A stretch of DNA of 42,781 nucleotides, taken from positions 1-42,781 of IMG/VR virus record IMGVR_UViG_3300010396_000064; one strand, given 5' to 3'. Positions within the stretch are counted from its first letter, which is position 1. Each line of letters opens with the position of its first letter. This document shows positions 5,993 to 14,265 of the stretch, in pieces. A program made the position numbers and the translations under genes. Below the pieces are notes generated by a model. That model ran no database searches. It worked only from the letters and a program-made list of their open reading frames with translations, and was not told the origin of the DNA. The DNA comes from a virus.

Positions 5993-6310
5993 GTGGCGAA
6001 GTACCAAGGATCAGGCGAGGGCGGCTCCGAGAACCCTCCGGTTCATTCCAAGGCGGGAACCAATCACGGCATGCCTCGAGAGGCACCGCGTCTCGGCCAC
6101 CGAGGCGAATCCGTAGACGAGCATCCGCTCGAGTTCGCTCGACACGCGCCCTCGGCATCGCATGGCAACGTGCATCGCTATGCGCCCAATCATCCGGCGA
6201 TGGCTGGCATGGAACACGGCGCGAAAGCTGTGCATCCCTACAACGATGCCAAGCAGCAGGAATACGAGCATCACGGCTATACCGGCAACCACAACGAGGA
6301 CAAGCGCTAA
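5993..6310 (+). CDS. histidine-rich hydrophilic protein (105 aa)
   Basis: GTG 5993 follows the upstream stop directly, with a GAGGAG site. About one residue in eight is His, in many short H-x-n groups (HGMP, HRGES, HRYAPNH, EYEHHGYTGNHN). The sequence is low in hydrophobic residues and probably disordered until it binds metal or partners. The motif GYTGN recurs in the other His-rich protein of the block (15642-16007). Similar small phage proteins exist, but their function is not established. Confidence 0.6.
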   Translation: MAKYQGSGEGGSENPPVHSKAGTNHGMPREAPRLGHRGESVDEHPLEFARHAPSASHGNVHRYAPNHPAMAGMEHGAKAVHPYNDAKQQEYEHHGYTGNHNEDKR

Positions 6311-6660
6311 TGACAAACCCGACCCAGATCACCTGGACCGATCCGACCACCAACGTCGATGGTACGCCGATCGATCCGGCCGGCACGGAGATCACTGGCT
6401 TCGCCGTGGGCGTGCGCTCTGCGACCGATCCGGCATCGGTTGCCGGAACCTATCCGTTCACGGCCAGCGCGCCGGCGAATGCGACCAGTGCGCTCCTGTC
6501 GGCCCTGAGTGCGGTTCTACCGCCCGATAACTACTTCGCAGCGGTGCAGACGCTATCGACATCGAATGGGAATTCGGCCTGGTCGGCGGAGAGCAATCAA
6601 TTCACGATTGCGGCACCGGTGTCCCCGCCCAACCCCCCTTCGAATGTCCAGGTTGCCTAG
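6310..6660 (+). CDS. fibronectin-III-like beta-sandwich protein (116 aa)
   Basis: The start MTNPTQITWTDPTTNVDGTP, with ITGFAVGVRS, YPFTASAP, NYFAAVQTL and AWSAESNQFTI, follows the strand and Trp/Tyr pattern of a single FN3-type domain. The C-terminus is proline-rich (APVSPPNPPSN). Such domains decorate phage virions or help fibres bind surfaces. The start overlaps the upstream stop. Confidence 0.6.
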   Translation: MTNPTQITWTDPTTNVDGTPIDPAGTEITGFAVGVRSATDPASVAGTYPFTASAPANATSALLSALSAVLPPDNYFAAVQTLSTSNGNSAWSAESNQFTIAAPVSPPNPPSNVQVA

Positions 6661-6733
6661 CGCGGCTCCTGGACCTACTTAAGCGCTTATGGCGGTGGCT
6701 CAACCATCCGTGGTGACGCTGGGAGACCGAGCA

Positions 6734-6913
6734 GTGGCAGGCAAATGGATAGCGACGGCAATCAAACATCCGGGGGCGCTGCATCGCTCGCTCGGTGTTT
6801 CCAAGGGTCACAAGATCCCAGCGGGCAGGTTAGCGGCCGCGGCGAAGAAGGGCGGGACCCTGGGGCGTCGAGCGCGCTTGGCGCAGACGCTCAAGGGGTT
6901 CCACAGCAAGTAG
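6734..6913 (+). CDS. conserved small basic phage protein (59 aa)
   Basis: GTG 6734 is chosen over ATG 6689 because GGGAG lies 8 nt upstream. The resulting start, M(V)AGKWIATAIKHPGALHRS, matches a recurring small phage protein. Its hallmark is W-I-x-x-A-I-K-x-P-G-A-L-H-x-x-L-G-V followed by K-I-P-A and a basic helix, here LGRRARLAQTLKGF. These occur near virion genes, and role is unknown. High Lys/Arg content suggests nucleic acid or capsid interaction. Confidence 0.65.
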   Translation: MAGKWIATAIKHPGALHRSLGVSKGHKIPAGRLAAAAKKGGTLGRRARLAQTLKGFHSK

Positions 6914-6921
6914 TCCGTGAG

Positions 6922-7182
6922 ATTCCTTGCCGGCTTTATGTCCTCTATGCGCGCGATGGCGAGGCGCTGCTTATCTTTGGCGAGGATGACGCGGGGGGCA
7001 TCTTCCTCTGGCCGCTCGACGGTATACAGAGGCATCGATACGAGTTCGCACGATGGAGTCATCGAGCTGTCGTTCGTTATCGAGGTCGACGGTTCGTGCT
7101 ATCGCATCCCCTTCTGCCGCGTGCGCGGCGCTGGGGCGAGTGGCTCGGGGTTACATTTACCGGGAACGAGGCACTAGTCTGA
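6922..7182 (+). CDS. hypothetical protein with unclear start (about 86 aa)
   Basis: The frame ending at TGA 7180-7182 reads YVLYARDGEALLIFGEDDAG, then GIFLWPLDG and a basic C-terminal half. Its stop overlaps the next ATG as TGATG, which suggests real coupling. No ATG, GTG or TTG exists after the previous gene in this frame; the first unusual option is ATT 6922. A GTG at 6917 lies in another frame that ends at 7177. Either a rare start, a frameshift near 6917-6960, or the alternative frame is real. Function is unknown. Confidence 0.35.
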   Translation: MPCRLYVLYARDGEALLIFGEDDAGGIFLWPLDGIQRHRYEFARWSHRAVVRYRGRRFVLSHPLLPRARRWGEWLGVTFTGNEALV

Positions 7183-7470
7183 TGCCGCAATTCTTCGCTG
7201 CCTATCCGCTTTTGGCCAGCGTGCTCACCTCGAGCGCCGTGAGTGCGGGCGGCGCCGTGGCGGCATCGGCGCTGGCGCCCAAGCCGCCGAAGATCAACGT
7301 GCCTCCTCCTCCGGGGGCTGCCATGGTCGATCCCGCGGGTGCGGCTGCAGCGGCGATGCAGCGCTCGAGGTCGGCCGCAGCGGGCGGAATTAACTCCACC
7401 ATCACCGGTGCGGGTACGACCAACCAGAACAGCGGGGCGACCAGCGGGCAAGACGCTGCTCGGCTCTTAA
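7182..7470 (+). CDS. conserved phage virion-associated protein with apparent +1 frameshift near 7440
   Basis: From ATG 7182 the protein has an Ala/Ser-rich hydrophobic N-terminus (LLASVLTSSAVSAGGAVAAS), then PKPPKINVPPPPGA and AAAGGINSTITGAGTTN. This matches a widespread short phage protein that usually ends with a K-T-L-L-G motif. Here GKTLLGS-stop is present, but in the +1 frame, ending at TAA 7468-7470, four bases before the next ATG (7474). The original frame runs open to 7988 with unnatural composition over the next gene. An extra G in the GGG near 7443-7448, or programmed slippage, would explain this. Confidence 0.6.
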
Positions 7471-7473
7471 GCC

Positions 7474-10400
7474 ATGGCCAACTGGCGACCGTCAGCGCCG
7501 AGTGGGGTTGCGGTCACGCCGGCCTTCTCGGCTCCTCCGACCATCATCAACGGCTCGCCGCTCCCGGAGGGCGAGACCGGTCTTGCCTACGCGTTGCAAC
7601 TGGTGGTGGCCAATGCCGTCGGCGGCTTCACGGTGGCGATCACGGCAGGCTCACTTCCGGCGGGCCTGAATCTCGCATCGAACGGCGTGATCAGCGGGAC
7701 ACCGACCACGGTCACGATTGCGAACGTCACCTTCCAGGTCACCGACTCGATCTCGCGGAAGTCCACGCCGCAGGCCTTCCAGCTACAGATCATCACCGGC
7801 GTCTCGATCAGTACGGCAAGTCCACTGCCAGCGGCGACTCAGAATGCGGCTTATTCCACGACGCTGGCGGCTGCGGGCGGCCAGGCGCCCTACACCTGGC
7901 AACTGCTGAGCGCGGTACCCAACACCGGAGGCTGGATCAACCTGAACCAAGCGACCGGCGTGATCTCAGGGACGCCGGCAGCGGCTGAGACGGAGACGCT
8001 AAGCATCCAGGTGACCGACGCACTGGGTGCCTCGGCGACCAAGAGCTTCTCGCTCACCGTCAATACGGTCTCGGGACAGCTCGCCATTGTGACCTCAAGC
8101 TTGCCCAACGGCCTAGTCGGAAGTGCCTACAGTGCGCCCCTGGTGGCTTCCGGTGGCACACAGCCGTACAGCTGGACGCTGATCTCAGCCTCGCCCAATA
8201 CCGACCTGTGGCTGAACGTGCAGGGTGCGAACCTCGTCGGCACCCCTGAACTCAATGAGACTGAGTCGGTCACGCTGATGGTGACCGATGCGACTAACGC
8301 CACGGTGCAGGCGACCTTCTCGCTGGTGGTGACGGTCTCGGGTGCACTCTCGATTGTCACGCCGGCACCGGGCTACTACTCGGCGGCCTCTGCCTTGATC
8401 GGCGGAGTCTTTGCGCTACGCATGATTGCCCAGGGCGGACAGCCTCCTTACTACTGGGCCTTCTCGGGTCCGACGTTCTTCAACGTGGGCAGTGCGAGTG
8501 CTTCCAACTACGAGATGGACCCCTTCGGCTGGATCTTGGGGGCACCGGTCGGAGCCTCTGGCGCGATCGATGCGATGAACGTGATCGTCACCGACAGCAA
8601 TGGGGCCACCGCCACTCAGGCGGTCAGCGTGCACCTGTCGAACGGACTGAACGCCTATCCGATCGACCCCATCAGTGGCTCGATCAACCTGCCGGATGCT
8701 TTCGTCGGCACGCCTTACGGCTACAACTTCCACGCAACCGGCGGGGCGGGGGCGCCGTTTACGTACAACGTGACCTCGGGACTTCCGGCCGGCATGAGCC
8801 TGAACACCTCGGGCCTGCTCAGTGGCTCGCCCACCTCGAGCGGCTCAAGTCAGCTGATCATCAAGGTGCAGGACAACGGAAATACGAGCCTCACGACTTT
8901 CGCGGCGCAGATCAATATCCTGCCGAAGAACCAGGTCCTGCGCCCGGCCTACAACACGGGGAACGGCTTCTTCGTCTCGGGCGATGGCTACTTCCGCGAT
9001 CCCGGTGGAGTGCTCTTTCAGCAGCGCGGCACCGATCGCACGCACTACGACTCGGTCAGCTGGGCCAATAATGCCGCCGGCGCTGCGGCCGGCAATGCCG
9101 TGGTGCGGGTCTTCATGTTCGACGGCAGCACTTCGCTCGATACGAGCGGACCGGCATCGTTTGCGGCCAACCAGGTCCTCACGCAGTACCAGCCCAATGG
9201 CATCTTCTGCTGGCTGGTGCTCTCTGGGATCACGGCGACCAATAGTTGGGGCACTTGGGCCGGACAGGCCACTACGGGGCAGAGCTCGACCAACCTCCTG
9301 GCCCAGGCCTATGCCGACTGGATTACGTATCTACCGAACCTGATTCCGATTGCCAACGCGATCGGTATCAATATCGCCAACGAGTGGGGGCCCTCGACGC
9401 AGAGCGGCGGTGGCCCCACTTGGTTGGCCAGCTACCTGGGCGTTACCGCCAGCATCTCCAACATCTCGGGCAACACGATCACGCTGTCCACGATCTCGGC
9501 GACTAATCCGTTTGCGAGTGCGCCTTTTGCCTACATCTCGAATGCCGGCGGAATCACCAGCCAAGTCGTGGTGCTCTCGGCTCCCGGTGGCTCGAGCGGC
9601 GCATGGACGCTGACGGTCCTGCTACAAAACGGTGGGACTCTGAGTGGCTACACCGGGGGCGGTACGCTGAATGCAGGTGTCGCGATCTTCCGCGCGGCCG
9701 GCTACTTAGGTCCCTTGATGATCGACTGCGCCGGCAACGGCCAGGACCCCTACTGCATCTTCAACTACGCCGCTCAAATTCAGGCGAGTGATACGCAGAA
9801 GAATTGCGTCTTCAGCTATCACAGTTACGGCAACACGATCTATTACCAGAGCCTCGTGCATTCGGTGACCACGGGACCCTCGACCACGGTCATCACGCTC
9901 AATTCCAATCTGCCGTATCACCCCTTCAGCCTCGGGACCACGAGCGGCGGCTTCATGGGCATCAACCAGTTCACCTTCACGGGTGCACAGGTCATGACGC
10001 AGCTCAACGGCACCTTCGGCTCGCCGACCAATTACTACGGATCGCAAGGGGCGTGGCAGCTGCACTTGAACGTCAACAGCACCGCCTGGACGACTCCCTA
10101 CACCGCCAACAGCGCGACCGTCACGGCCTACAGCACCGATGTGTCGGGGGCCGGCGAGTGGGATTATCGGGCACTGTATGCGGCGTTTGCGGCGCTGAGG
10201 TCCAGCGGCGTGTGCGTGGTGCTGGGCGAGTTTGGCTCATCCAACCAATCGGGCACGGAGAACACGCCGCAGAGCTGGGGCGGCAACGTCCAGAAGATTG
10301 CGATCGGCCAAGTGATCAGCGGCGCCGAAGCCAACGGCCTGGGATGGATACACTGGTCCTACGATGATCACGGCGGAAACAACCTTTTCAACCAGGCCTG

Positions 10401-12105
10401 GTTCTCGGAGACGCAGCAAGGGGGAGCCAATTCCGGCCAGTACCTGAACGAAGCGCAGCTCACGGCCACCGGACTGAACATCATCAACAATCCGCGCACG
10501 GGACTGCGGGCGCTCGCGCAGGAGCCGACCACCTTCACCGCGGGACCCACGCCGAACTTCTACATCTCGCCCACGGGTAACGATGCCAACTCGGGGACGC
10601 TGGCCGCTCCCTGGACGATCAACAGCCTCTCGCCCTGGTCGACCGGCTCGGCGCTCTCCAACTACAACACCAAGATTGCCGGCAAGGTGATTGGGCTACT
10701 GCCTGGGACCTATGGGGTCTCGGCGCTCATGCAAGCGGCCTGGACGGCCTTTGGCAATGCCACCAACGGCATTGCACTCGATGTCCCCGGTGGCACACAG
10801 GCGAATCCAACGCAGATCGTCTCGGTGAACTCGAGCGGCGTGTATACGCCTCGGACTGCGACCATCCAGGCGAATGACAATGGCTTCTTCGGCGGCTCAA
10901 ACTCCATCGCCCCTTCGATGATCGGCCAGAGTAGCAAATGCTCGGCGCGCGGCTGGGTGACCTTCGACGGACTCGTGCTCTCGGGCGCCTCGGTGTTCTG
11001 CATGACGCTGGGCGACATTGCCGGCACCAACACCGCGATTGCCAACGGCTATGTCGTGCAGAACTGCATCTTTACCGGGAATAGCGCTCAGAACTCCACT
11101 GTCGCCTCGGGCAAGAACGTGGCGTGCCTGACGATCATGACTGCTCGGGGCGCGGTCATCACGAACAACTGGTTTCACGATAACCAGGGATGGACCGACG
11201 GTGAGCACTTCTCGGCGATCTATCAGTGGGGACTGGGCGTAGGAACCGCCGGCACTCAGATCACCTTCAACACCTTCAAGAATTCGGCCGGTATCCAGCT
11301 GAAAGAGGATACCCAGTACGACATGAATGTGGCTTACAACTACATCGACATGTCGGTGTTCAATCCCGGCGGGCAGCTGCAGAACCTCTGTCCGATCTGG
11401 GGCGGCTGCGAGGACGGGAACAACAATGGCGGCAACACTGGTAATAACGGGACCTTGGCGCAATTCCACCACAACATTTGTATTTCTTGGAACGGGACGG
11501 CCGCGCTCAGTCCCGGCAACCTCGGCAGCACGTTCATCTCGCTCTGGTACGGCAACGGGCAGGGCTACTGGTCTTATCCCGTGGCCTGCTACAACAACAC
11601 GTTTGTGGCGAGTTCAAGTCTGAATGGTTGCGGCTTCCTCGCCTCCTCGGGGGGTGCCTCGACCCAAGGTTTTGTGCAGTTCTACAACAACGGCTTTTGG
11701 ACCGGCGCCTTCAACACGGTGGGTCAATACGGCTGGTTCTTCACCAACAAGAACGCCTTCAGCCTGATCGACTACAACATCTACGGGACGACTCCGAGCT
11801 CATCCAACTGGGCGAACTTCTCGGCCAATGGTTCTCAGGGCTTGGGCGCGATCTCGGCCACGGCGACCTCCTTTGCCAACTGGAAGACGCTCATTACCGG
11901 AGCCACCGGGCTCGATGCGCACTCCTCGACCAACGGGGTCAATCCTTTCAGCAACAACGGGATCTATGCGCTGCAGTATCAGGTCCAGAGCGGATCGCCC
12001 TGGTTCAACGCCGGCCGCGTCGGTGGCGTGGTGGCCGGGGCTTCGACCAACGTAGGAGCGTGGGATGGAACCTCCAGCCAGATCGGCTGCAACTTTGCGA
12101 CCTAA
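7474..12105 (+). CDS. giant Ig-repeat / GH5-like glycosidase / beta-helix protein (1543 aa)
   Basis: Three parts are visible. Residues about 20-485 hold putative-Ig repeats with the recurring pattern P-Y-x-W...L-P-x-G-L-x-L...G-x-I-S-G-T-P-T (for example GVISGTPTTV and GLLSGSPTSSG). Residues about 490-990 resemble a clan-A (GH5-type) TIM-barrel glycosidase. FVSGDGYFRDPGG is near the start, NIANEWG carries candidate acid/base Glu 637, and VVLGEFGSS carries candidate nucleophile Glu 919; LGWIHWSYDDHGG is the late Trp strand. From about 1028 a right-handed beta-helix follows, starting YISPTGNDANSGT. It probably binds and cuts surface polysaccharide as a tail fibre or spike. No signal peptide is seen. 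It sits far from the tail genes. Confidence 0.75.
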   Translation: MANWRPSAPSGVAVTPAFSAPPTIINGSPLPEGETGLAYALQLVVANAVGGFTVAITAGSLPAGLNLASNGVISGTPTTVTIANVTFQVTDSISRKSTPQAFQLQIITGVSISTASPLPAATQNAAYSTTLAAAGGQAPYTWQLLSAVPNTGGWINLNQATGVISGTPAAAETETLSIQVTDALGASATKSFSLTVNTVSGQLAIVTSSLPNGLVGSAYSAPLVASGGTQPYSWTLISASPNTDLWLNVQGANLVGTPELNETESVTLMVTDATNATVQATFSLVVTVSGALSIVTPAPGYYSAASALIGGVFALRMIAQGGQPPYYWAFSGPTFFNVGSASASNYEMDPFGWILGAPVGASGAIDAMNVIVTDSNGATATQAVSVHLSNGLNAYPIDPISGSINLPDAFVGTPYGYNFHATGGAGAPFTYNVTSGLPAGMSLNTSGLLSGSPTSSGSSQLIIKVQDNGNTSLTTFAAQINILPKNQVLRPAYNTGNGFFVSGDGYFRDPGGVLFQQRGTDRTHYDSVSWANNAAGAAAGNAVVRVFMFDGSTSLDTSGPASFAANQVLTQYQPNGIFCWLVLSGITATNSWGTWAGQATTGQSSTNLLAQAYADWITYLPNLIPIANAIGINIANEWGPSTQSGGGPTWLASYLGVTASISNISGNTITLSTISATNPFASAPFAYISNAGGITSQVVVLSAPGGSSGAWTLTVLLQNGGTLSGYTGGGTLNAGVAIFRAAGYLGPLMIDCAGNGQDPYCIFNYAAQIQASDTQKNCVFSYHSYGNTIYYQSLVHSVTTGPSTTVITLNSNLPYHPFSLGTTSGGFMGINQFTFTGAQVMTQLNGTFGSPTNYYGSQGAWQLHLNVNSTAWTTPYTANSATVTAYSTDVSGAGEWDYRALYAAFAALRSSGVCVVLGEFGSSNQSGTENTPQSWGGNVQKIAIGQVISGAEANGLGWIHWSYDDHGGNNLFNQAWFSETQQGGANSGQYLNEAQLTATGLNIINNPRTGLRALAQEPTTFTAGPTPNFYISPTGNDANSGTLAAPWTINSLSPWSTGSALSNYNTKIAGKVIGLLPGTYGVSALMQAAWTAFGNATNGIALDVPGGTQANPTQIVSVNSSGVYTPRTATIQANDNGFFGGSNSIAPSMIGQSSKCSARGWVTFDGLVLSGASVFCMTLGDIAGTNTAIANGYVVQNCIFTGNSAQNSTVASGKNVACLTIMTARGAVITNNWFHDNQGWTDGEHFSAIYQWGLGVGTAGTQITFNTFKNSAGIQLKEDTQYDMNVAYNYIDMSVFNPGGQLQNLCPIWGGCEDGNNNGGNTGNNGTLAQFHHNICISWNGTAALSPGNLGSTFISLWYGNGQGYWSYPVACYNNTFVASSSLNGCGFLASSGGASTQGFVQFYNNGFWTGAFNTVGQYGWFFTNKNAFSLIDYNIYGTTPSSSNWANFSANGSQGLGAISATATSFANWKTLITGATGLDAHSSTNGVNPFSNNGIYALQYQVQSGSPWFNAGRVGGVVAGASTNVGAWDGTSSQIGCNFAT

Positions 12106-12108
12106 CGC

Positions 12109-12852
12109 ATGAGCGGCGCCTACCTCGCATCGAACTCGGCGGTCGGAGCCAACCAGAGCGATAGCGTCACGGTGTCGGGGACTGGATTTACCGGGGCGAC
12201 CGACATCCTGCTCGGCATCGTGGTGCCCGGTCCCTCGGGCGTGCTGGCCATCTCCTGGCCCTCGGGATTCTCGCTGCTGACCAATGTGCTCTACAGCGGA
12301 GCCAATGGAAACGCGAGCTATATGTCCGTGGGGTGGGGCACGACGGTCGCTGGAAGCTATGTGATCAACGTCACCGGCGGCGACCTGACGACACCGGCGG
12401 CGATCGGAGTGGCCTTCTCGGGGACCAATGGCACGCAGCCCTCGGTCTTCTCAGCGACCACGGATGCGGGCGACGGTAACAGTCCGCTGTCGGTCGGACT
12501 CTCGAGCATCACGCCGTCCTCGGCCGCAGGGGCCATCGCCTGGATTGCGGCGCTGAATTACAACTCGCTGAACGGCACTTATTCCTGGACGGCCCCGAGC
12601 GGCTATACCTCGCGCCAATCGCAGTCGGTGGCCAGTGCCACCGGGATTAGTAGTTCGGGCGGCGCGATCCACGTCTCGACGCGTGACAACGTGCCCGCGG
12701 GGGCCACGGGGACGATTACGGGCACGGCAACACAGGCCTCGCAGACCTTCATCGGCTCGATGGGCGTGGCGGTGTGGATGGGCTCTCCGAGTGGAGTCAC
12801 GCCGGCGGTGCCCCTGGGAGGGCTTCCCCGTGTCCAGATGCACTGGCGCTGA
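12109..12852 (+). CDS. beta-rich virion/adhesion protein, paralogue 1 (247 aa)
   Basis: The protein is Ser/Thr/Gly-rich and predicted to be all-beta, starting MSGAYLASNSAVGANQSDSV, with segments such as YSGANGNASYMSVGWG and VWMGSPSG. It ends in VPLGGLPRVQMHWR; the neighbouring protein ends in VPLGGLGDLEYHYR, so the two share a C-terminal motif. It starts 3 nt after the giant protein's stop and overlaps the next gene as TGATG. It may be an accessory of the giant fibre or a separate receptor-binding subunit. No catalytic motif is seen. Confidence 0.6.
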   Translation: MSGAYLASNSAVGANQSDSVTVSGTGFTGATDILLGIVVPGPSGVLAISWPSGFSLLTNVLYSGANGNASYMSVGWGTTVAGSYVINVTGGDLTTPAAIGVAFSGTNGTQPSVFSATTDAGDGNSPLSVGLSSITPSSAAGAIAWIAALNYNSLNGTYSWTAPSGYTSRQSQSVASATGISSSGGAIHVSTRDNVPAGATGTITGTATQASQTFIGSMGVAVWMGSPSGVTPAVPLGGLPRVQMHWR

Positions 12853-13580
12853 TGGCTAACATTTTTCAACGTGTAGTGCGTATCGCCGATGGCGGCAGCA
12901 GCGGCTTCAACGCCGATGTGGAAGTGTGGTGGTGCCCCGCCATCACGCTGGTGCAGGGGATCTTGCCCTATGTACTGACCGTGAACACTAACCTCGTGTC
13001 CGGCAAGAACATCGACCTCAAGATCTATGAACTCTCTGGACTACTCGGAACCGTCGATCAGACAGGGACGGGAAACAGTAGTTCCGGTGTGGCGGCAGGA
13101 TCAGCAACTGCAGGCGGCGTCGATGCGCAGGCGCATGATTTTGTGGTCACTGCGATTCGCACTTCCTCGGGCGCAGCGGCCCCCCTGACCGATCCGGCCA
13201 GCACCAGTAATCCGGTCCCATTCACCTCGGGCTATTTGGACTCCTTCGCCGTTGAGACCAGTCACCGCATCAACACCAGCGCCGTGACCAACAATGCCTC
13301 CTGGACCTATGGCGGCAGCTCCCAGTATGCGGCGGTAATTGCATCGTTTGCGGCCAGCTCGGCCCCCACCATTGTGCAGAACCTCCCAGGCACGCACGTC
13401 TCAAACACCCTTTCGCAGCAGAGCTTCGGCATTCCACCGACCGCAGGCAATGCGCTGATCGTGGTCATGGGCCTCGGTCCATGGAACCCGTCCTTCCAGG
13501 TGACAAGCGTCACCGACAACCAAGTGCAGGCCTATGTGCCGCTCGGGGGCCTCGGTGACTTGGAGTACCACTACCGATGA
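12852..13580 (+). CDS. beta-rich virion/adhesion protein, paralogue 2 (242 aa)
   Basis: ATG 12852 overlaps the previous stop and gives the start MANIFQRVVRIADGGSSGFN. The rest is beta-rich, Ser/Thr/Gly/Ala-rich, with GNALIVVMGLGPWNP and a C-terminal VPLGGLGDLEYHYR similar to that of the upstream protein. In-frame ATG 12774 lies inside the previous gene and is less likely. Function is unknown; context suggests surface adhesion. Confidence 0.6.
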   Translation: MANIFQRVVRIADGGSSGFNADVEVWWCPAITLVQGILPYVLTVNTNLVSGKNIDLKIYELSGLLGTVDQTGTGNSSSGVAAGSATAGGVDAQAHDFVVTAIRTSSGAAAPLTDPASTSNPVPFTSGYLDSFAVETSHRINTSAVTNNASWTYGGSSQYAAVIASFAASSAPTIVQNLPGTHVSNTLSQQSFGIPPTAGNALIVVMGLGPWNPSFQVTSVTDNQVQAYVPLGGLGDLEYHYR

Positions 13581-13849
13581 AACTCGTGCAGCCTGAATTT
13601 CCCGCGCCGACGCGCTTTGTGATCCGCAACGATCGCAATTACTACTACACCGGACACGGCGAGACGCAGTGGGGCCAGGACATCGGTCCCCGCTTCAAGT
13701 CCGACGAAGTGCTCGATGCGGTCAAGTACGGGGATGTCGAGAGCGTCGAGCAGATGGTGAAGAACCACAAAAAGTGGTGCATCGATGCCGGGCGCGAGGA
13801 TCTGATCACCGTCTTTGATACCTGCCAGATCGTGCCCGTGAGCCGATGA
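13577..13849 (+). CDS. hypothetical protein (90 aa)
   Basis: A compact alpha/beta protein: TRFVIRNDRNYYYTGHGETQ, then a helical part VEQMVKNHKKWC and a beta end. It overlaps both neighbours by 4 nt, so it belongs to the same translation unit. The N-terminal strand-turn-strand resembles short phage proteins that carry position-specific charged loops, but no family can be named. Confidence 0.6.
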   Translation: MKLVQPEFPAPTRFVIRNDRNYYYTGHGETQWGQDIGPRFKSDEVLDAVKYGDVESVEQMVKNHKKWCIDAGREDLITVFDTCQIVPVSR

Positions 13850-14265
13850 GCGACAAGAGCGCCACCGATAACAGTAATCCGCTCCCGAAGAGCTGGGGCA
13901 GACAGCTCACGGGCTCGGCCTTATCGCTGCGCATCTTTGAGCGGCCGGAAGAGATCTTTCGGCTGTTTGGGTTTCTGCCGGGCGACTTCGCCGAAATTGC
14001 CAAGGGTCACTGCTCAAGCTCGGAGACGGGGCTCCTGGTACGCATCTCAAAGGATCACTACGTCCGCTGGCACATCGCGACCTGCGCCGACTGCGGGCAG
14101 CACATGCGCGAGTACTGGGTCGATATCGTGCCGGTGCGTCCCGATCATCCGATCGCACTCAAGTGGGAGACACAAGCGCCCGGAGGTCCCTGGTCCTATC
14201 CGATCGCCTGGCTCAAGAAGTGGGAAGCTCACCAGGTGAGCCCACAGGATGTTAAGGGCGCCTAG
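13846..14265 (+). CDS. hypothetical protein with CxxC (139 aa)
   Basis: The protein has an N-terminal helix, ERPEEIFRLFGFLPGDFAEI, and a central HIATCADCGQHMREYWVDIV with one CxxC plus nearby His, compatible with a metal knuckle. It is coupled to both neighbours (ATGA upstream, TAGTG downstream). No homologue is recognised. Confidence 0.6.
   Translation: MSDKSATDNSNPLPKSWGRQLTGSALSLRIFERPEEIFRLFGFLPGDFAEIAKGHCSSSETGLLVRISKDHYVRWHIATCADCGQHMREYWVDIVPVRPDHPIALKWETQAPGGPWSYPIAWLKKWEAHQVSPQDVKGA

Noticed and set aside
6808-7062. Minus-strand 84-aa frame with protein-like N-terminus
   Set aside because: It overlaps a well-supported plus gene, runs against the operon, and has no ribosome site.
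7053-7988. 311-aa frame running over the start of the giant protein
   Set aside because: Past about 7470 the sequence is His/Arg/Gly-rich frame-shadow text, and the natural ending of the small gene lies in another frame.
11478-12164. Plus-strand 228-aa frame inside the giant protein
   Set aside because: Gln/Arg/Leu-rich alternative-frame text without ribosome site; shadow of the 1543-aa gene.
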